Counted from the stretch's first letter, positions 17,601-25,999 are shown. The stretch: 64,000 bases of DNA from an uncultured Leifsonia sp. (GCF_945957465.1 NZ_CAMFLC010000021.1:1-64000); one strand, 5' to 3'. Program-made: numbers and translations. The notes: generated from the letters alone by a model not told the origin.

Positions 17601-18943
17601 GACCCGTCGCCGTTCTCGTCGCCGGGGACCGGGTTCGTGACGATGCTCACCGAGCCGACCTGCGGCGCGATCACGTCGATGACCGGCGTGGAGGCGTCGC
17701 CGCCGCCGCACGAGCCGTCGTCGCAGCCCGCGTCGGTCGGCGTGATCGTCGCGGTGTTGGTGGCGAGACCGCCGGCGACCGCGGTCGCTCTGATGGTGAA
17801 GACGGTCGTCCCGCCCGGCGGGATGGTCGTGGTACCCGTCACGTTCTGGCCGGAGAAGCTGCCGGAGCACGTCCCGGGAGCCGTCGTGGTGCAGGTGACG
17901 TCGACCGGGCTCACCGTCGCCGGGAGCGCGTCGGCCAGGTCGGCCGTGCCGGTGTACGCGCGCGAGTTGGTGGCGGTGACCGTGTAGGTCACCGTGTCGC
18001 CCACGTTGTAGCTGGTCTGATCGGAGGTCTTGACCTGCCCGAAGTACGGTCCGCATCCCGGGTCCTGGATCGACGACATGCCGTAGATCTGCGCGCCCAT
18101 GCTCGCGATAGCGGTCGTGGGCAGCGGGTCGGTCGATGACGCCGTCGGGATCGAATCGACCGACCGGAACATCTGGTCGGGGCCGCCGGTGTAGACCACG
18201 CCCTCCGCCTGCGTCAGGCCGTACGACGTCGGAATGGTGCCGATCGTGGTGGTCGTCCCGTCCGGGTGGAGGCGGAACAGCGTGGTGGGGATGCCGGCGC
18301 CCTGGGAGGTGCTCCCGGACATCAGGATGTCGCCGTCGCTGAGTTGGATGAAGTCACCGGTCGGGAAGTAGCCGGCGGGGTAGCGGGCGAACGGCGTCGC
18401 GACACCGGTCGTGACGTCCAGGGTGTACACGAGCTGGTTGTTGGTGAACCCGATGAGCATGCGGCCGTCGCGCGTCGGTGACAGCGCGACGGGGTTGGCG
18501 ATGACTCCGGTCGACGCTGAGATCGGTACCGAGCTCAGCTCGGCGCCCGTCGCCTTGTCGATGTCGACGAGCACCGGGGCGGGGTTGAGCCCGAGGAAGG
18601 TGCCGTAGAGGTGCGTGCCGTCGGAACTGAAGCCGATGTCGCCGTAACTCTGCGACAGCGGTATCGACGAGACCACCGAGCCGTCGGCGGAGACCTCCCT
18701 CAGAGTGTTCGGAGCGGTCGTGTTGAGGAAGACGTTCTCGGCCGGACAGTCGACGGCCGCGGCAGCGGGCGCCGCGGTCACCGCGACGGAGACGGCGACG
18801 AGGCTCGAGATGCCGAGGAGCGTGGACAACGTGGCCGCGACGCCACTGCGGAGCCGGGTCCGGAGCCGGCCTGCGCGGCCGGCGCGATCGGGCCGGGCCG
18901 CGCCTCCCGTCACCCGCTGAGTTCGTGGTTCAGTGCTTGCCAT
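14642..18943 (-). CDS. Giant wall-anchored repeat protein (DUF11-like repeats, LAxTG tail)
   Basis: A 1433-residue secreted surface protein. Signal peptide about residues 30-62 (LRSGVAATLSTLLGISSLVA, cut near APAAAA). An N-terminal beta-propeller-like head (about 63-310) has repeated short strands such as GDIGFSSDGTHLYG. One divergent DUF11-type Ig-like domain follows, then eight closely similar 118-119-residue repeats, each starting with a GDENGDG-type acidic loop and containing VTDQLSGSVTCP and CTGDNPHTVTE. The loop D-x-N-G-D-G looks calcium-binding. The C-terminus is a sorting signal: LADTGG, hydrophobic helix, RRHRR, i.e. the LAxTG motif used by class E sortases. Likely an adhesin or cell-surface stalk; the ligand is unknown. 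A gene-end hairpin follows one base after the stop. Confidence 0.88.
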   Translation of the reverse strand: MASTEPRTQRVTGGAARPDRAGRAGRLRTRLRSGVAATLSTLLGISSLVAVSVAVTAAPAAAAVDCPAENVFLNTTAPNTLREVSADGSVVSSIPLSQSYGDIGFSSDGTHLYGTFLGLNPAPVLVDIDKATGAELSSVPISASTGVIANPVALSPTRDGRMLIGFTNNQLVYTLDVTTGVATPFARYPAGYFPTGDFIQLSDGDILMSGSTSQGAGIPTTLFRLHPDGTTTTIGTIPTSYGLTQAEGVVYTGGPDQMFRSVDSIPTASSTDPLPTTAIASMGAQIYGMSSIQDPGCGPYFGQVKTSDQTSYNVGDTVTYTVTATNSRAYTGTADLADALPATVSPVDVTCTTTAPGTCSGSFSGQNVTGTTTIPPGGTTVFTIRATAVAGGLATNTATITPTDAGCDDGSCGGGDASTPVIDVIAPQVGSVSIVTNPVPGDENGDGSVNVGETVSYSFAVTNTGTVTLTGVGVTDLLSGSVTCPTTPLAPGASVTCTGDNPHTVTEADLISGTITNTGTANATPPAGVPAVTPATDTATTPVAGSAVGSLSLVTTATPGDENGDGNVDPGETVSYSFEVTNTGSVTLSSVTVTDQLSGSVTCPTTPLAPGASMTCTGDNPHTVTEADLIAGTITNTGTANATPPAGVPAVTPATDTATTPVAGPAAGALSIVTNAVPGDENGDGVVDPGETISYTFTVTNTGNVTVTDLSVVDGLSGSVTCPTTPLAPGATVTCTGDNPHTVTEADIRAGLVSNTGTADGTTPAGVPPLTPVSSTATTPTAPATGALDIVTTAVPGDENGNGSVDVGETVSYTFTVRNTGTVTVTDVTVTDQLSGSVTCPTTPLAPGATMTCTGDTPHTVTDADIIAGQIVNTGTADATTPVGVAPIVPPTSTATTPTATAAAALSIVTTAVPGDENGDGSVNVGETVSYTFAVTNAGTVTITDPTVTDQLSGSVTCPTGPLAPGQTITCTGDAPHTVTDADIVAGQISNTGTADGTVPVGVAPIAPPTSTATTPTVPAASSLDIVTTAVPGDENGDGSVEVGETISYTFTVTNNGTVTLTDVTVTDQLSGSVTCPAGPLAPGSTIVCTGDAPHTVTETDLIAGEVANTGTADATTPPGAPELTPPSSSVTTPVAGTALGELDIVTTATPGDENGDGIVDPGETVSYTFTVTNTGTVTLTDVTVTDQLSGSVTCPAGPLAPGQTITCTGDNPHTVTEEDVVRGEIVNTGTADGTPPAGVGPIVPATDTISTPTATALGRLSLVTTAVPGDENGNGTVDAGETISYTFTVTNTGNVTLTDVTVTDQLSGSVTCPAGPVAPGESIVCHGDNAHVVTEAEALLGTVVNTGTANATPPAGVDAVSPATSTVTTLIARAVDVVPAPAAPTGPDGALADTGGSPVTDSAWWAMLAAAALTALAGAVLLLRRHRRAPVR
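14830..17665 (-). repeat. Eight tandem 354-357-bp coding repeats
   Basis: The landmark TTCTCGTCG recurs on the plus strand at 15126, 15480, 15837, 16191, 16545, 16899, 17256 and 17613, spaced 354 or 357 bp. All spacings are multiples of three. Copies are close enough that recombination could change the copy number. Confidence 0.9.
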
Positions 18944-19169
18944 GGACCTTCGTGCCCCCGCTCGTCGATGTGGTGCATCGATAATGGCGGGGCGGCATCG
19001 ACCGGCATTCGCGGCCTGAGGGCGCGAGACGGCGTTGTACCGTCAGAATCCCTTGGATTCCCGGGGATGCGCAGCGGCAGCCGACCGGCGCGCCTGTTCG
19101 GCTCCGCCGGCTACTTAACCAGCCCGATCACCCGGCCGTGCGTGTCGGGCCGCGGGACGATCGCGAGGT

Positions 19170-20360
19170 TCAGGCCTCGACCAACGGCTCCTTGGGCAGT
19201 CGCCGCACCTTCGTACGCCGTTTGCGTCGGTCCGGGATCATGGAGCGCATCTCCTCCAGCTTTCCGAAACACAGCAGACGGTCGCCGGCCTGCAGCTCGA
19301 CCCCGCTGCGCGGGTTGGGGATGACGGTCGCTCCGCGGTGCAGGGTCAGGACGGTGATGTCGCGGTCCCAGAGACCCGACTCCTTGATCGTCTTGCCGAC
19401 CAGGTCGGCGTTGCCGTGCACGAGCAGTTCCGCCACGCCGTAGCCGCGGGAGACGCTCAACCGCTGGCGTACGTCGATCTCGGGGAAGGCGACCTGGTTG
19501 TCGATGAAGTCGATGATCGCACCGGCCACGTCGAGCCCGGTCGCCCGCTCGATGCCCTCCAGGCCCGGCGAGGAGTTGACCTCCATCACCAGCGGTCCGT
19601 CACGGCCCTCGAGCATGTCGACTCCGGCCACCCGGAGGCCCATGATCTGCGCGGAACGGACTGCGGCCTCCTCGTACTCCGGCGTCAGCTCGACCTTCTC
19701 CACGGTGCCGCCGCGATGCACGTTCGAACGGAACTCGTCGCCGCTCGCGACCCGGCGCATCGCCGCGACGACACGGTCGCCCACGACGAGCGCACGGATG
19801 TCCCGCCCGCGGCTCTCCGAGATGAAGCTCTGGATGAGCACGTTCTGCTTGGTCGAGTGCAGCGTCTCGACGATGGACTCCGCGATCTTCGCTTCGGGCG
19901 CGAGGATCACCCCGATGCCCTGGGTGCCCTCCAGCAGCTTGATGACGACCGGGGCGCCGCCCACCTGTTCGATCGCCATGCGCACGTCGGCGCGGCTGTT
20001 GACGAAGGTCGTCGCCGGCATCCCGATGTTGTGGCGCGAGAGGATCTGGTTGGCCCGCAGCTTGTCGCGCGAGTTGGTGATCCCGTTCGCCGTGTTGGGC
20101 GTGTAGACGTCCATCTGCTCGAACTGCCGCACGACCGCAGTGCCGTAGTACGTGATCGAGTTGCCGATGCGCGGCAGCACCGCGTCGTAGTCCGACAGCA
20201 GCCGGCCGCGGTACTGGAGATCGGGCTCCGGCCCGGAGAGGTCGATCGCGAACCGCAGCGTGTTGAGGACCTTCACCGTGTGGCCGCGGTCCCGTGCCGC
20301 CGCGCGCAGGCGCTGGGTCGAGTACGCGTGCGGAGCGCGGGAGAGGATGGCGAGCTTCAT
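19170..20360 (-). CDS. rimK: RimK-family ATP-grasp ligase with C-terminal TrkA-C domain
   Basis: Adds glutamate to a protein C-terminus; ribosomal protein S6 is the classic target. 396 residues. Residues 1-300 are RimK: MKLAILSRAPHAYSTQRL, the N-terminal pre-ATP-grasp part with YYGTAVVRQFEQM, the ATP-grasp core APVVIKLLEGTQGIGVIL, QSFISESRGRDIRALVVG, and the metal site VMEVNSSPGLEGIE. Residues about 310-385 are an added RCK_C/TrkA-C domain (AELLVHGNADLVGKTIKESG and VELQAGDRLLCFG), which in potassium systems binds a nucleotide regulator. Start ATG 20360 has AGGA 9 nt upstream. It is divergent from the RimB-like protease gene only 25 bp away. Confidence 0.9.
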   Translation of the reverse strand: MKLAILSRAPHAYSTQRLRAAARDRGHTVKVLNTLRFAIDLSGPEPDLQYRGRLLSDYDAVLPRIGNSITYYGTAVVRQFEQMDVYTPNTANGITNSRDKLRANQILSRHNIGMPATTFVNSRADVRMAIEQVGGAPVVIKLLEGTQGIGVILAPEAKIAESIVETLHSTKQNVLIQSFISESRGRDIRALVVGDRVVAAMRRVASGDEFRSNVHRGGTVEKVELTPEYEEAAVRSAQIMGLRVAGVDMLEGRDGPLVMEVNSSPGLEGIERATGLDVAGAIIDFIDNQVAFPEIDVRQRLSVSRGYGVAELLVHGNADLVGKTIKESGLWDRDITVLTLHRGATVIPNPRSGVELQAGDRLLCFGKLEEMRSMIPDRRKRRTKVRRLPKEPLVEA

Positions 20361-20385
20361 CGATGGATCCTGCAAAGATAGGGGG

Positions 20386-20862
20386 GTGGCCGGTGACATC
20401 CATTCAAACACCCTCGTGGTCGGGTGGCGTGAATGGGCGAGCCTGCCCAGCATCGGCATTCCGTGGATCAAAGTCAAGATCGACACCGGGGCGCGCAGTT
20501 CGGCGCTGCACGCGTTCGATCTCGAGGAGCTCCCGGGCGATCGTGTGCGGTTCACGGTGCACCCCTGGCAGGACGCCGACACCGACGCGACGGTGGTCGA
20601 GCGGCCCATCCACGATCGCCGTGTCGTGCGCAGCTCCTCCGGTCACACGGAGGAGCGCATCGTCGTGCTGCTCGAGCTGGCGCTGGCCGGACAGACCGTC
20701 CTCGCCGAGACCACGCTGAGCAACCGCGACCAGATGGGCTTCCGGATGCTCGTGGGCCGGGAGGCGCTCCGCCAGGGCTTCGTCGTCGACCCCGGCCGTT
20801 CGTTCCTCGCCGGGCGTGCGCCGCGGGAGGTGCGCCGCCGCAATCGCGGGCGCGCGGTGTAG
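20386..20862 (+). CDS. RimB-like retropepsin protease (PF05618)
   Basis: A 158-residue protein of the family once called ATP-dependent zinc protease and now seen as a retroviral-type aspartic protease. The active-site motif is IDTGARSSALHA (DTGA near residue 30). The second part HTEERIVVLLELALAG and NRDQMGFRMLVGREAL are the other conserved blocks. In pseudomonads rimB and rimK are neighbours and RimB modulates RimK; the same pair is here but divergent. The start is uncertain: GTG 20386 directly abuts AGGGGG, and ATG 20347 would overlap rimK. An MFS gene follows after 4 bp. Confidence 0.82.
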   Translation: MAGDIHSNTLVVGWREWASLPSIGIPWIKVKIDTGARSSALHAFDLEELPGDRVRFTVHPWQDADTDATVVERPIHDRRVVRSSSGHTEERIVVLLELALAGQTVLAETTLSNRDQMGFRMLVGREALRQGFVVDPGRSFLAGRAPREVRRRNRGRAV

Positions 20863-20866
20863 CCGG

Positions 20867-22276
20867 GTGGCCCCCGCCCGCACCGCCGCTTCGTTCAGCC
20901 GCGGCCTCGCCCTGCTCGTGGCCGCGACGTTCTTCATGGAGAACCTCGACGGCACGATCATCCAGACGGCGGCGCCGACGATGGCGCGCGAGTTCGGCGT
21001 CGCGCCGGCGGACGTGAGCGTCGCGATGGTGGCCTATCTGCTGGCCGTCGCCGCCGGCATCCCGGCCACCGGCTGGCTGTCACGGCGGCTCGGGATCCGC
21101 CCCGTGCTGATCACCGCGATCGTCGTCTTCACGGCGGCGTCGCTGCTGTGCGCGTTCGCGCCCACCCTGACGCTGCTGACCGTGGCGCGGGTGCTCCAGG
21201 GCATCGGCGGGGCGCTCATGGTGCCGGTCGGGAGGCTCGCGGTGCTTCGCGACATCGACCCGGTAGATCTGCTCGACGCGATCGCCTACCTCACCTGGCC
21301 CGCGCTGATCGCTCCGGTGGTCGCGCCTGCCCTGGGCGGCATCCTCTCGGACACGGTCGGCTGGCGCTGGATCTTCCTGATCAACCTCCCGCTCGGCGTC
21401 GCCGCGTTCGCCGCCGGTCTCGTGCTGGTGCCGAAGGCGGTACGCGAGCGCGGCCTCCGCTTCGACGGGCGCGGCTACGCCGCGATCGCGCTCGCCCTGG
21501 TGCTGCTCACGGCGGGAGCCGAGGGCCTGAGCGCCGAGGACGGCCGGCTGCAGCTCGCGGGGGGCGCCGCGATCGTCGTCGCGATCGTCATCGGCTGGGT
21601 GGCCGTCGCGTCGTCGCGCGGGCGCGAGCACGCGCTCTTCGACTGGAGCGTGCTGCGGCTCCACTCGTTCCGCGCCGGGAACATCAGCGGCGGCGTCTAC
21701 CGGATGATCATCACCGGAGCGCCGTTCCTGTTCACCCTGCTGTTCCAGCTCGCCTACGGGTGGAGCGCGACGGTCGCGGGCCTCGCCGTCATCGCGATCT
21801 TCGTGGGGAACCTCGCGATCAAGCCGTTCACGACGCCGCTGATCCGCCGGCTCGGCTTCCGCACCGTGCTGATCTGGTCGAACCTGCTCGGCCTGCTGGT
21901 GCTCGCCGCGTTCGTCGGCATCGGTCCGGCGGCTCCTCTGCCGGTGCTGCTCCTGCTGCTGGTGGCGAGCGGCGTGTTCCGCTCGATCGGCTTCAGCGCA
22001 TACAACACGCTGCAGTTCGCCGACGTCGGGGCCGGCGACACGAACAACGCGAACACGCTCGCCTCCGCCCTGCAGCAGGTCGCGACCGCTCTGGGGCTCG
22101 CCGTGGTGGCGGTGTTCGTGCGCGCCTCCACCACGGTGGCGGAGGGCGTCACCGGCTCGCCGCTTCCCGGCTACCATTGGGCGTTCGCGCTCGCGGCGGC
22201 GCTGCTGCTCATCCCGCTGGCCGGAGCGTTCCTGCTGCCGCATGACGCCGGCGCGCGGGCGACCGCCCGCCGCTGA
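20867..22276 (+). CDS. MFS multidrug efflux transporter, DHA2 type
   Basis: A 469-residue proton-coupled exporter with about 14 predicted membrane helices. Family motifs: FFMENLDGTIIQTAAPTMAREF in helix 1, the loop GWLSRRLGIRPVL (motif A), and helix 5 motif C-like PALIAPVVAPALGG. The late part NTLQFADVGAGDTNNANTLA is common in DHA2 pumps of actinobacteria. Its start is 4 bp after the protease gene, so it is probably co-transcribed. Substrate unknown; drugs or dyes are usual. Confidence 0.9.
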   Translation: MAPARTAASFSRGLALLVAATFFMENLDGTIIQTAAPTMAREFGVAPADVSVAMVAYLLAVAAGIPATGWLSRRLGIRPVLITAIVVFTAASLLCAFAPTLTLLTVARVLQGIGGALMVPVGRLAVLRDIDPVDLLDAIAYLTWPALIAPVVAPALGGILSDTVGWRWIFLINLPLGVAAFAAGLVLVPKAVRERGLRFDGRGYAAIALALVLLTAGAEGLSAEDGRLQLAGGAAIVVAIVIGWVAVASSRGREHALFDWSVLRLHSFRAGNISGGVYRMIITGAPFLFTLLFQLAYGWSATVAGLAVIAIFVGNLAIKPFTTPLIRRLGFRTVLIWSNLLGLLVLAAFVGIGPAAPLPVLLLLLVASGVFRSIGFSAYNTLQFADVGAGDTNNANTLASALQQVATALGLAVVAVFVRASTTVAEGVTGSPLPGYHWAFALAAALLLIPLAGAFLLPHDAGARATARR

Positions 22277-22378
22277 AGCCCCAGGGTCCGCCCCTCGACC
22301 GGCTGAGCCACCGCGCGCGTCTGAGCAGGCCGTTGCCAACGGAGGAGCCGCCGGTCGACACGCCGCCCGACTCCTCCG

Positions 22379-23938
22379 TCAGCTGCGGATCCCGGGCGCG
22401 TCGCGAGCAGTCTCCTCCGTTCGCAGCAGCGACCGCAGCGTGGCGATCGTGTCCGCCTCCGCGGCCGGCTTGTCGTCGCGGTAGCGCTTGACCCGCGCGA
22501 ACCGCAGTGCAATGCCGCCCGGATACCGGGTCGACCGCTGCACCCCGTCGATCGCGATCTCGACCACGGTCGTCGGCGCCACCCACACTGTGCCCGGCGT
22601 GCGGCGCACCTCGATCCGCTGGAACTCCTCGGTCTGCCAGCGCAGCAGCTCGTCGGTGAGCCCCTTGAAGGTCTTGCCCACCATCACGAAGCCTCCCGGC
22701 TCGCCGAAGGCGCCGTCCGGGTCGCGCGCACCGAGGTGGAGGTTGGACAGCAGCCCGCGGCGACGGCCCGACCCCCACTCGCAGGCGAGCACCACCAGAT
22801 CGTAGGTGAGCACCGGCTTGACCTTGATCCAGCTCGAGCCGCGCCGCCCTGCGGCATAGGGCGAGTCGATCGCCTTGACGACGACGCCCTCCTGCCCGGC
22901 CGCGAGCGCCTCCCGCGACACCCGCTCGGCGGTCTCCGGGTCGTCGGTGACTTCTCCGGGGATCCGGTACTCCCCGGCCACGCGCTCCAGTTCGCCACGC
23001 CGCACGGAGAGCGGCTCGTCGAGCAGGTCGCGGCCATCGACGTGCAGGATGTCGAAGAACCACGGGTGGAGGACGACCTCCCGCGCGGCCTCCGCGCCGA
23101 AACGCGACATCGTCTCCTGAAAGGGCCGCGGCCCGCCGTCCTCGTCGAGCGAGAGGGTCTCGCCGTCGAGGATGACGTCGCGAGCGGGGAGGCGGCGCAC
23201 GATCTCGACCACCTCCGGCACGCGGTGGGTGATGTCGGCGAGGTTGCGCGTGAAGACGCGCACGCTGTCGCCCGACCGGTGCACCTGGATGCGTGCGCCG
23301 TCGAGCTTGTACTCCACCGAGGCCGGCCCGGTCGTCTCCAGCGCCGCCGCAGCCGTCGCCGCAGTGGCGGCGAGCATCGGCAGCACCGGTCGGCCGACCT
23401 CCAGCCCGACGGCGTCGAGCTCGTCGGCGGTGCCCGTGAGGGCGATCACCGCGGTCTCGCCGAGATCGCCGGTGAGCATGGCGGCGCGCCGGACGCTCGG
23501 CCCGGGTCGATCGGCCGCTCGCGCGACGGCGTCGATCAGCACCCCCTCGAGCGCTCCCGTGCGCATCTCGCCCAGGAGCACGCGCGCGAGCAGGTCCTGC
23601 TCGCCGGCGGTCGCGCGCGCCGCGAAGTCGCGCAGCGTCGCGCTGCGGTCGCGCGCAGAGCCTTCGCCGCCGAGCGCCGCCAGCTCGCCGAGCAGCGCGT
23701 CGAGGTCGGTCACAGTGAGCGTCGGCGCGTCGGCCGGCTCGCCCATGGCGGCCGACACGCCGCGCCAGCCGACGCCGACCCGGCCCTGGCGCGGCTTGCC
23801 GACGAGGAAGCCGACCGCCGGCGCGATCTCCTCGGGCGCGAGCGCGCCGAGCAGGCCGGCGAGCGCGTCGACCTTGGCCAGCCGCGAACGGGTGGAGGCG
23901 ACGGTGTCGAGTGTGGTGACGACGGTCTCGAGGAGCAC
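22379..23938 (-). CDS. lig: ATP-dependent DNA ligase
   Basis: Seals nicks with ATP; 519 residues, close to the mycobacterial LigB length. Order: N-terminal DNA-binding domain (about 1-190), adenylation domain with the nucleotide-accepting lysine in EYKLDGARIQVHR (about 213-220), later motifs DGETLSLD (III), FDILHVDG (IIIa), EGVVVKAIDSPY (IV) and WIKVKP (V), then an OB fold. It has no Ku or polymerase partner here, so it resembles the stand-alone repair ligases that supplement NAD-dependent LigA. GTG 23938 gives the expected V-L-L-E start. It is 38 bp downstream of the HdeD-like gene on the same strand. Confidence 0.93.
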   Translation of the reverse strand: MLLETVVTTLDTVASTRSRLAKVDALAGLLGALAPEEIAPAVGFLVGKPRQGRVGVGWRGVSAAMGEPADAPTLTVTDLDALLGELAALGGEGSARDRSATLRDFAARATAGEQDLLARVLLGEMRTGALEGVLIDAVARAADRPGPSVRRAAMLTGDLGETAVIALTGTADELDAVGLEVGRPVLPMLAATAATAAAALETTGPASVEYKLDGARIQVHRSGDSVRVFTRNLADITHRVPEVVEIVRRLPARDVILDGETLSLDEDGGPRPFQETMSRFGAEAAREVVLHPWFFDILHVDGRDLLDEPLSVRRGELERVAGEYRIPGEVTDDPETAERVSREALAAGQEGVVVKAIDSPYAAGRRGSSWIKVKPVLTYDLVVLACEWGSGRRRGLLSNLHLGARDPDGAFGEPGGFVMVGKTFKGLTDELLRWQTEEFQRIEVRRTPGTVWVAPTTVVEIAIDGVQRSTRYPGGIALRFARVKRYRDDKPAAEADTIATLRSLLRTEETARDAPGIRS

Positions 23939-23976
23939 GCCTTCAGTGTTCCACCAGCGTCCGACGGCGCCCGGCC

Positions 23977-24585
23977 TCAAGCCGAGGGCGTCGCCACCCC
24001 GCGCCCGAACGTGATCGCGCGGACGATCTGCACGATCCCGAGGACGATCAGGCTGATGCCCGCGAGGATGAACAGCACCACGATCCCCCACAGCGGGCTG
24101 AACAGCAGCACGATGCCGGCGATGATGCTCAGGATGCCGAAGAAGATCGACCAGCCGCGCGACGGAGAGTCGCCCAGCTGTGCGAGCGCCACCGCGCCCT
24201 CCACGATCCAGGCGATGCCGACCAGGATGCCGATGAAGACCGCGAGGAACGCCGTGGTTCCGGCGAGGTTGGCGAACGCGACGATCGCGGCGATCACGAG
24301 CAGGACGCCGAAGACGATGTCGAGTGCCCGGGCGCCTCCGCCGATCCCCTTAGCGAAGATCCCGATGCCGAGGTAGGCGATTCCGGACACGAGCAGCGAG
24401 ATCGCGATCAGCACCGTGAGCCCGACCGCGGCCGTCTTGGGCCAGAAGACGATGATGATGCCGATGATGAGGGCGACGGCTCCGCTGATCCCGAGCGCGA
24501 CGCGGACACTGTTGATGACCGCCGGCGTCAGGTCTCTGCCGTTGAGCGAGAACGACGCGAAAGCGGACGGCTGAGAAGTGGACAT
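23977..24585 (-). CDS. HdeD/DUF308-family membrane protein
   Basis: A 202-residue integral membrane protein with six helices in three pairs, e.g. SGAVALIIGIIIVFWP, GLTVLIAISLLVSGIAYLG, AFLAVFIGILVGIAWIVEG and GWSIFFGILSIIAGIVLLF. The repeated G-x-x-x-I-x-x-G pattern and W at the helix ends fit HdeD/DUF308. E. coli HdeD protects against acid at high cell density; the role here is unknown. ATG 24585 has AGGAGG upstream. It lies just before the ligase gene. Confidence 0.88.
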   Translation of the reverse strand: MSTSQPSAFASFSLNGRDLTPAVINSVRVALGISGAVALIIGIIIVFWPKTAAVGLTVLIAISLLVSGIAYLGIGIFAKGIGGGARALDIVFGVLLVIAAIVAFANLAGTTAFLAVFIGILVGIAWIVEGAVALAQLGDSPSRGWSIFFGILSIIAGIVLLFSPLWGIVVLFILAGISLIVLGIVQIVRAITFGRGVATPSA

Positions 24586-24708
24586 CGCGGGATCCTCCTG
24601 GTGCGAACGAAACGTGTTCGGACGCTATCGCCACCGCACGCGGCCTGTCTAGGGCCGTTGGGCCCTGCCGTAACTGAGCGCCGCGTGCCCGCTGATCGCG
24701 CGGGGGCG

Positions 24709-24876
24709 TCAGTAGTCTTCGCGGCCCTCTGCGAGAACCGCCAGCGCGTCCTGATCGGCCGCCCACGCCTGGAGTGCCCGCTCGAGCTGCCTGCGGGTCC
24801 ACTCCGGGGTGACATTGTCGCCCGCTCGGGAGAGCTGGTCGAGGCGTTCTGCCGCCGTGCCTTCGAGATCGTCCAT
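24709..24876 (-). CDS. Small hypothetical protein (55 residues)
   Basis: A short acidic helical protein: MDDLEGTAAERLDQLSRAGD followed by NVTPEWTRRQLERALQAW and AADQDALAVLAEGREDY. The ATG at 24876 has a strong AGGAGG 8 nt upstream, which argues for real translation. No family is recognised; similar small proteins are common in Microbacteriaceae. Upstream of the HdeD-like gene on the same strand, with a 123-bp gap. Confidence 0.65.
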   Translation of the reverse strand: MDDLEGTAAERLDQLSRAGDNVTPEWTRRQLERALQAWAADQDALAVLAEGREDY

Positions 24877-25132
24877 GGTCTGGCCTCCTGAACCGATCCT
24901 GATCCTCGATGCGCGGGTGGTGCAAGAGGCACGAGGGGGAGGACGGGCAGCGCATACCGGTCGGTCTGCTCGCGGGTTACCGCGACCGACGGGAGAGCTC
25001 AAGTGCCCTTCGTGACCTCGCAGAGGGTACGGACGGGAGGTCCAGAACGGTCTCGTAACGTCGCCGGATGCCCGCGGTCGGAACAGGCCGGCACCCCTGC
25101 CGGCCCTGTCGCGGGCGACGGAAAGGATCCAC

Positions 25133-25999
25133 GTGAAGAACACCATCCAGAACACCTCCGACCACACCACCACCGCGCGCACCGCCTTCGGCGCCCGGCG
25201 CTTCGTCGTCGGCGCCGCCTCCGTCGTGGCGGCGGGCGCGCTGATCGGCGTGGGCGCACAGGGAGCGTTCGCGGCGACGGGCGACTCGGGCGCAGCCGGC
25301 TCCGGCTCGGCTTCCGCGTCGACGCCGTTCGGCGGCGCGAAAGCGGGCGGGTCGGCGTCGTTCGACCGCTCGGCGCACGGCTTCTCGCTGGTCGGACAAG
25401 CGCACGCGCTCTTCAACGGTCACGTCGACGGCGCCGAGGCGCAGCAGCTCGCCAAGCGGATCGTGGCAGACACGGCCGTCTTCTCGCTGCTGCCCGACAG
25501 CCTGCAGCACGATCTGAAGGCGCTCGCCGGCGCATCCGCCCACGACCGCACGGCCGACGCCGAGAAGATCGTCTCGACCGCGCTCTCGGGAGGCTACGGC
25601 ACCGCCGTTCGGAAGCTCGCGACCCAGCTCACGAGCAGCGACCGCGCGGACACCAGGGACGGCCTCCACGTGAAGGGCCTCGACGTGAAGGGCCTCGACG
25701 TGAAGGGCCTGCTCGGCGGTCTGCGCAGCGGCGACCTCCTGAGCTCGGGTTCGGGCGCCGCCTCGCAGCTCGGCGCCGCCGCGGCGGACGTCGCCTCCAC
25801 CGTCGCCGGTGACCGCGGACTCGCGGCCAAGCTGCCGGACTCGCTGCGCACCGACCTGTCGCAGCTGGCCTCGGCACCGGCCGCCGACCGCACCGCCGAC
25901 GTGCAGAAGGTCGTGACGACCGCGCTCTCCGGCGGCTACGGAGCTCAGCTCCAGCAGGTCGCCGACCAGGTGGAGCAGGCGGTCACCGCCGCGCACTGA
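25133..25999 (+). CDS. Secreted protein with duplicated domain and VKGL repeats
   Basis: A 288-residue exported protein of unknown function. Signal segment about residues 23-48 (RRFVVGAASVVAAGALIGVG, cut near AFAA). Two related helical units follow: LLPDSLQHDLKALAGASAHD and LPDSLRTDLSQLASAPAAD, each followed by RTAD, a K-I/V-V-S/T-T-A-L-S-G-G-Y-G block and a helix. Between them is a tandem (H/D)VKGL x3 linker. Start GTG 25133 has GAAAGGA 9 nt upstream. Stands alone. The duplication and the linker suggest modular growth. Confidence 0.75.
   Translation: MKNTIQNTSDHTTTARTAFGARRFVVGAASVVAAGALIGVGAQGAFAATGDSGAAGSGSASASTPFGGAKAGGSASFDRSAHGFSLVGQAHALFNGHVDGAEAQQLAKRIVADTAVFSLLPDSLQHDLKALAGASAHDRTADAEKIVSTALSGGYGTAVRKLATQLTSSDRADTRDGLHVKGLDVKGLDVKGLLGGLRSGDLLSSGSGAASQLGAAAADVASTVAGDRGLAAKLPDSLRTDLSQLASAPAADRTADVQKVVTTALSGGYGAQLQQVADQVEQAVTAAH
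25667..25710 (+). repeat. 15-bp tandem repeat inside the secreted protein gene
   Basis: Three in-frame copies of (C/G)ACGTGAAGGGCCTC encode (H/D)VKGL units. They link the two halves of the protein. Confidence 0.85.

Noticed and set aside
14830-17665. Regular repeats considered as a CRISPR array
   Set aside because: Period of 354-357 bp, all in frame and coding. No short direct repeats with unique spacers and no cas genes.
14663-18139. Open reading frame of over 1100 codons on the plus strand opposite the giant surface protein
   Set aside because: It mirrors the repeat gene in a high-G+C context, is Arg/Gly/Val-rich without domains, and has no start signal. It is an antisense shadow.
25003-25012. 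GTGCCCTTCG, resembling one end of the family I repeat
   Set aside because: Only ten bases match and there is no partner arm; chance is enough in 64 kb of this composition.
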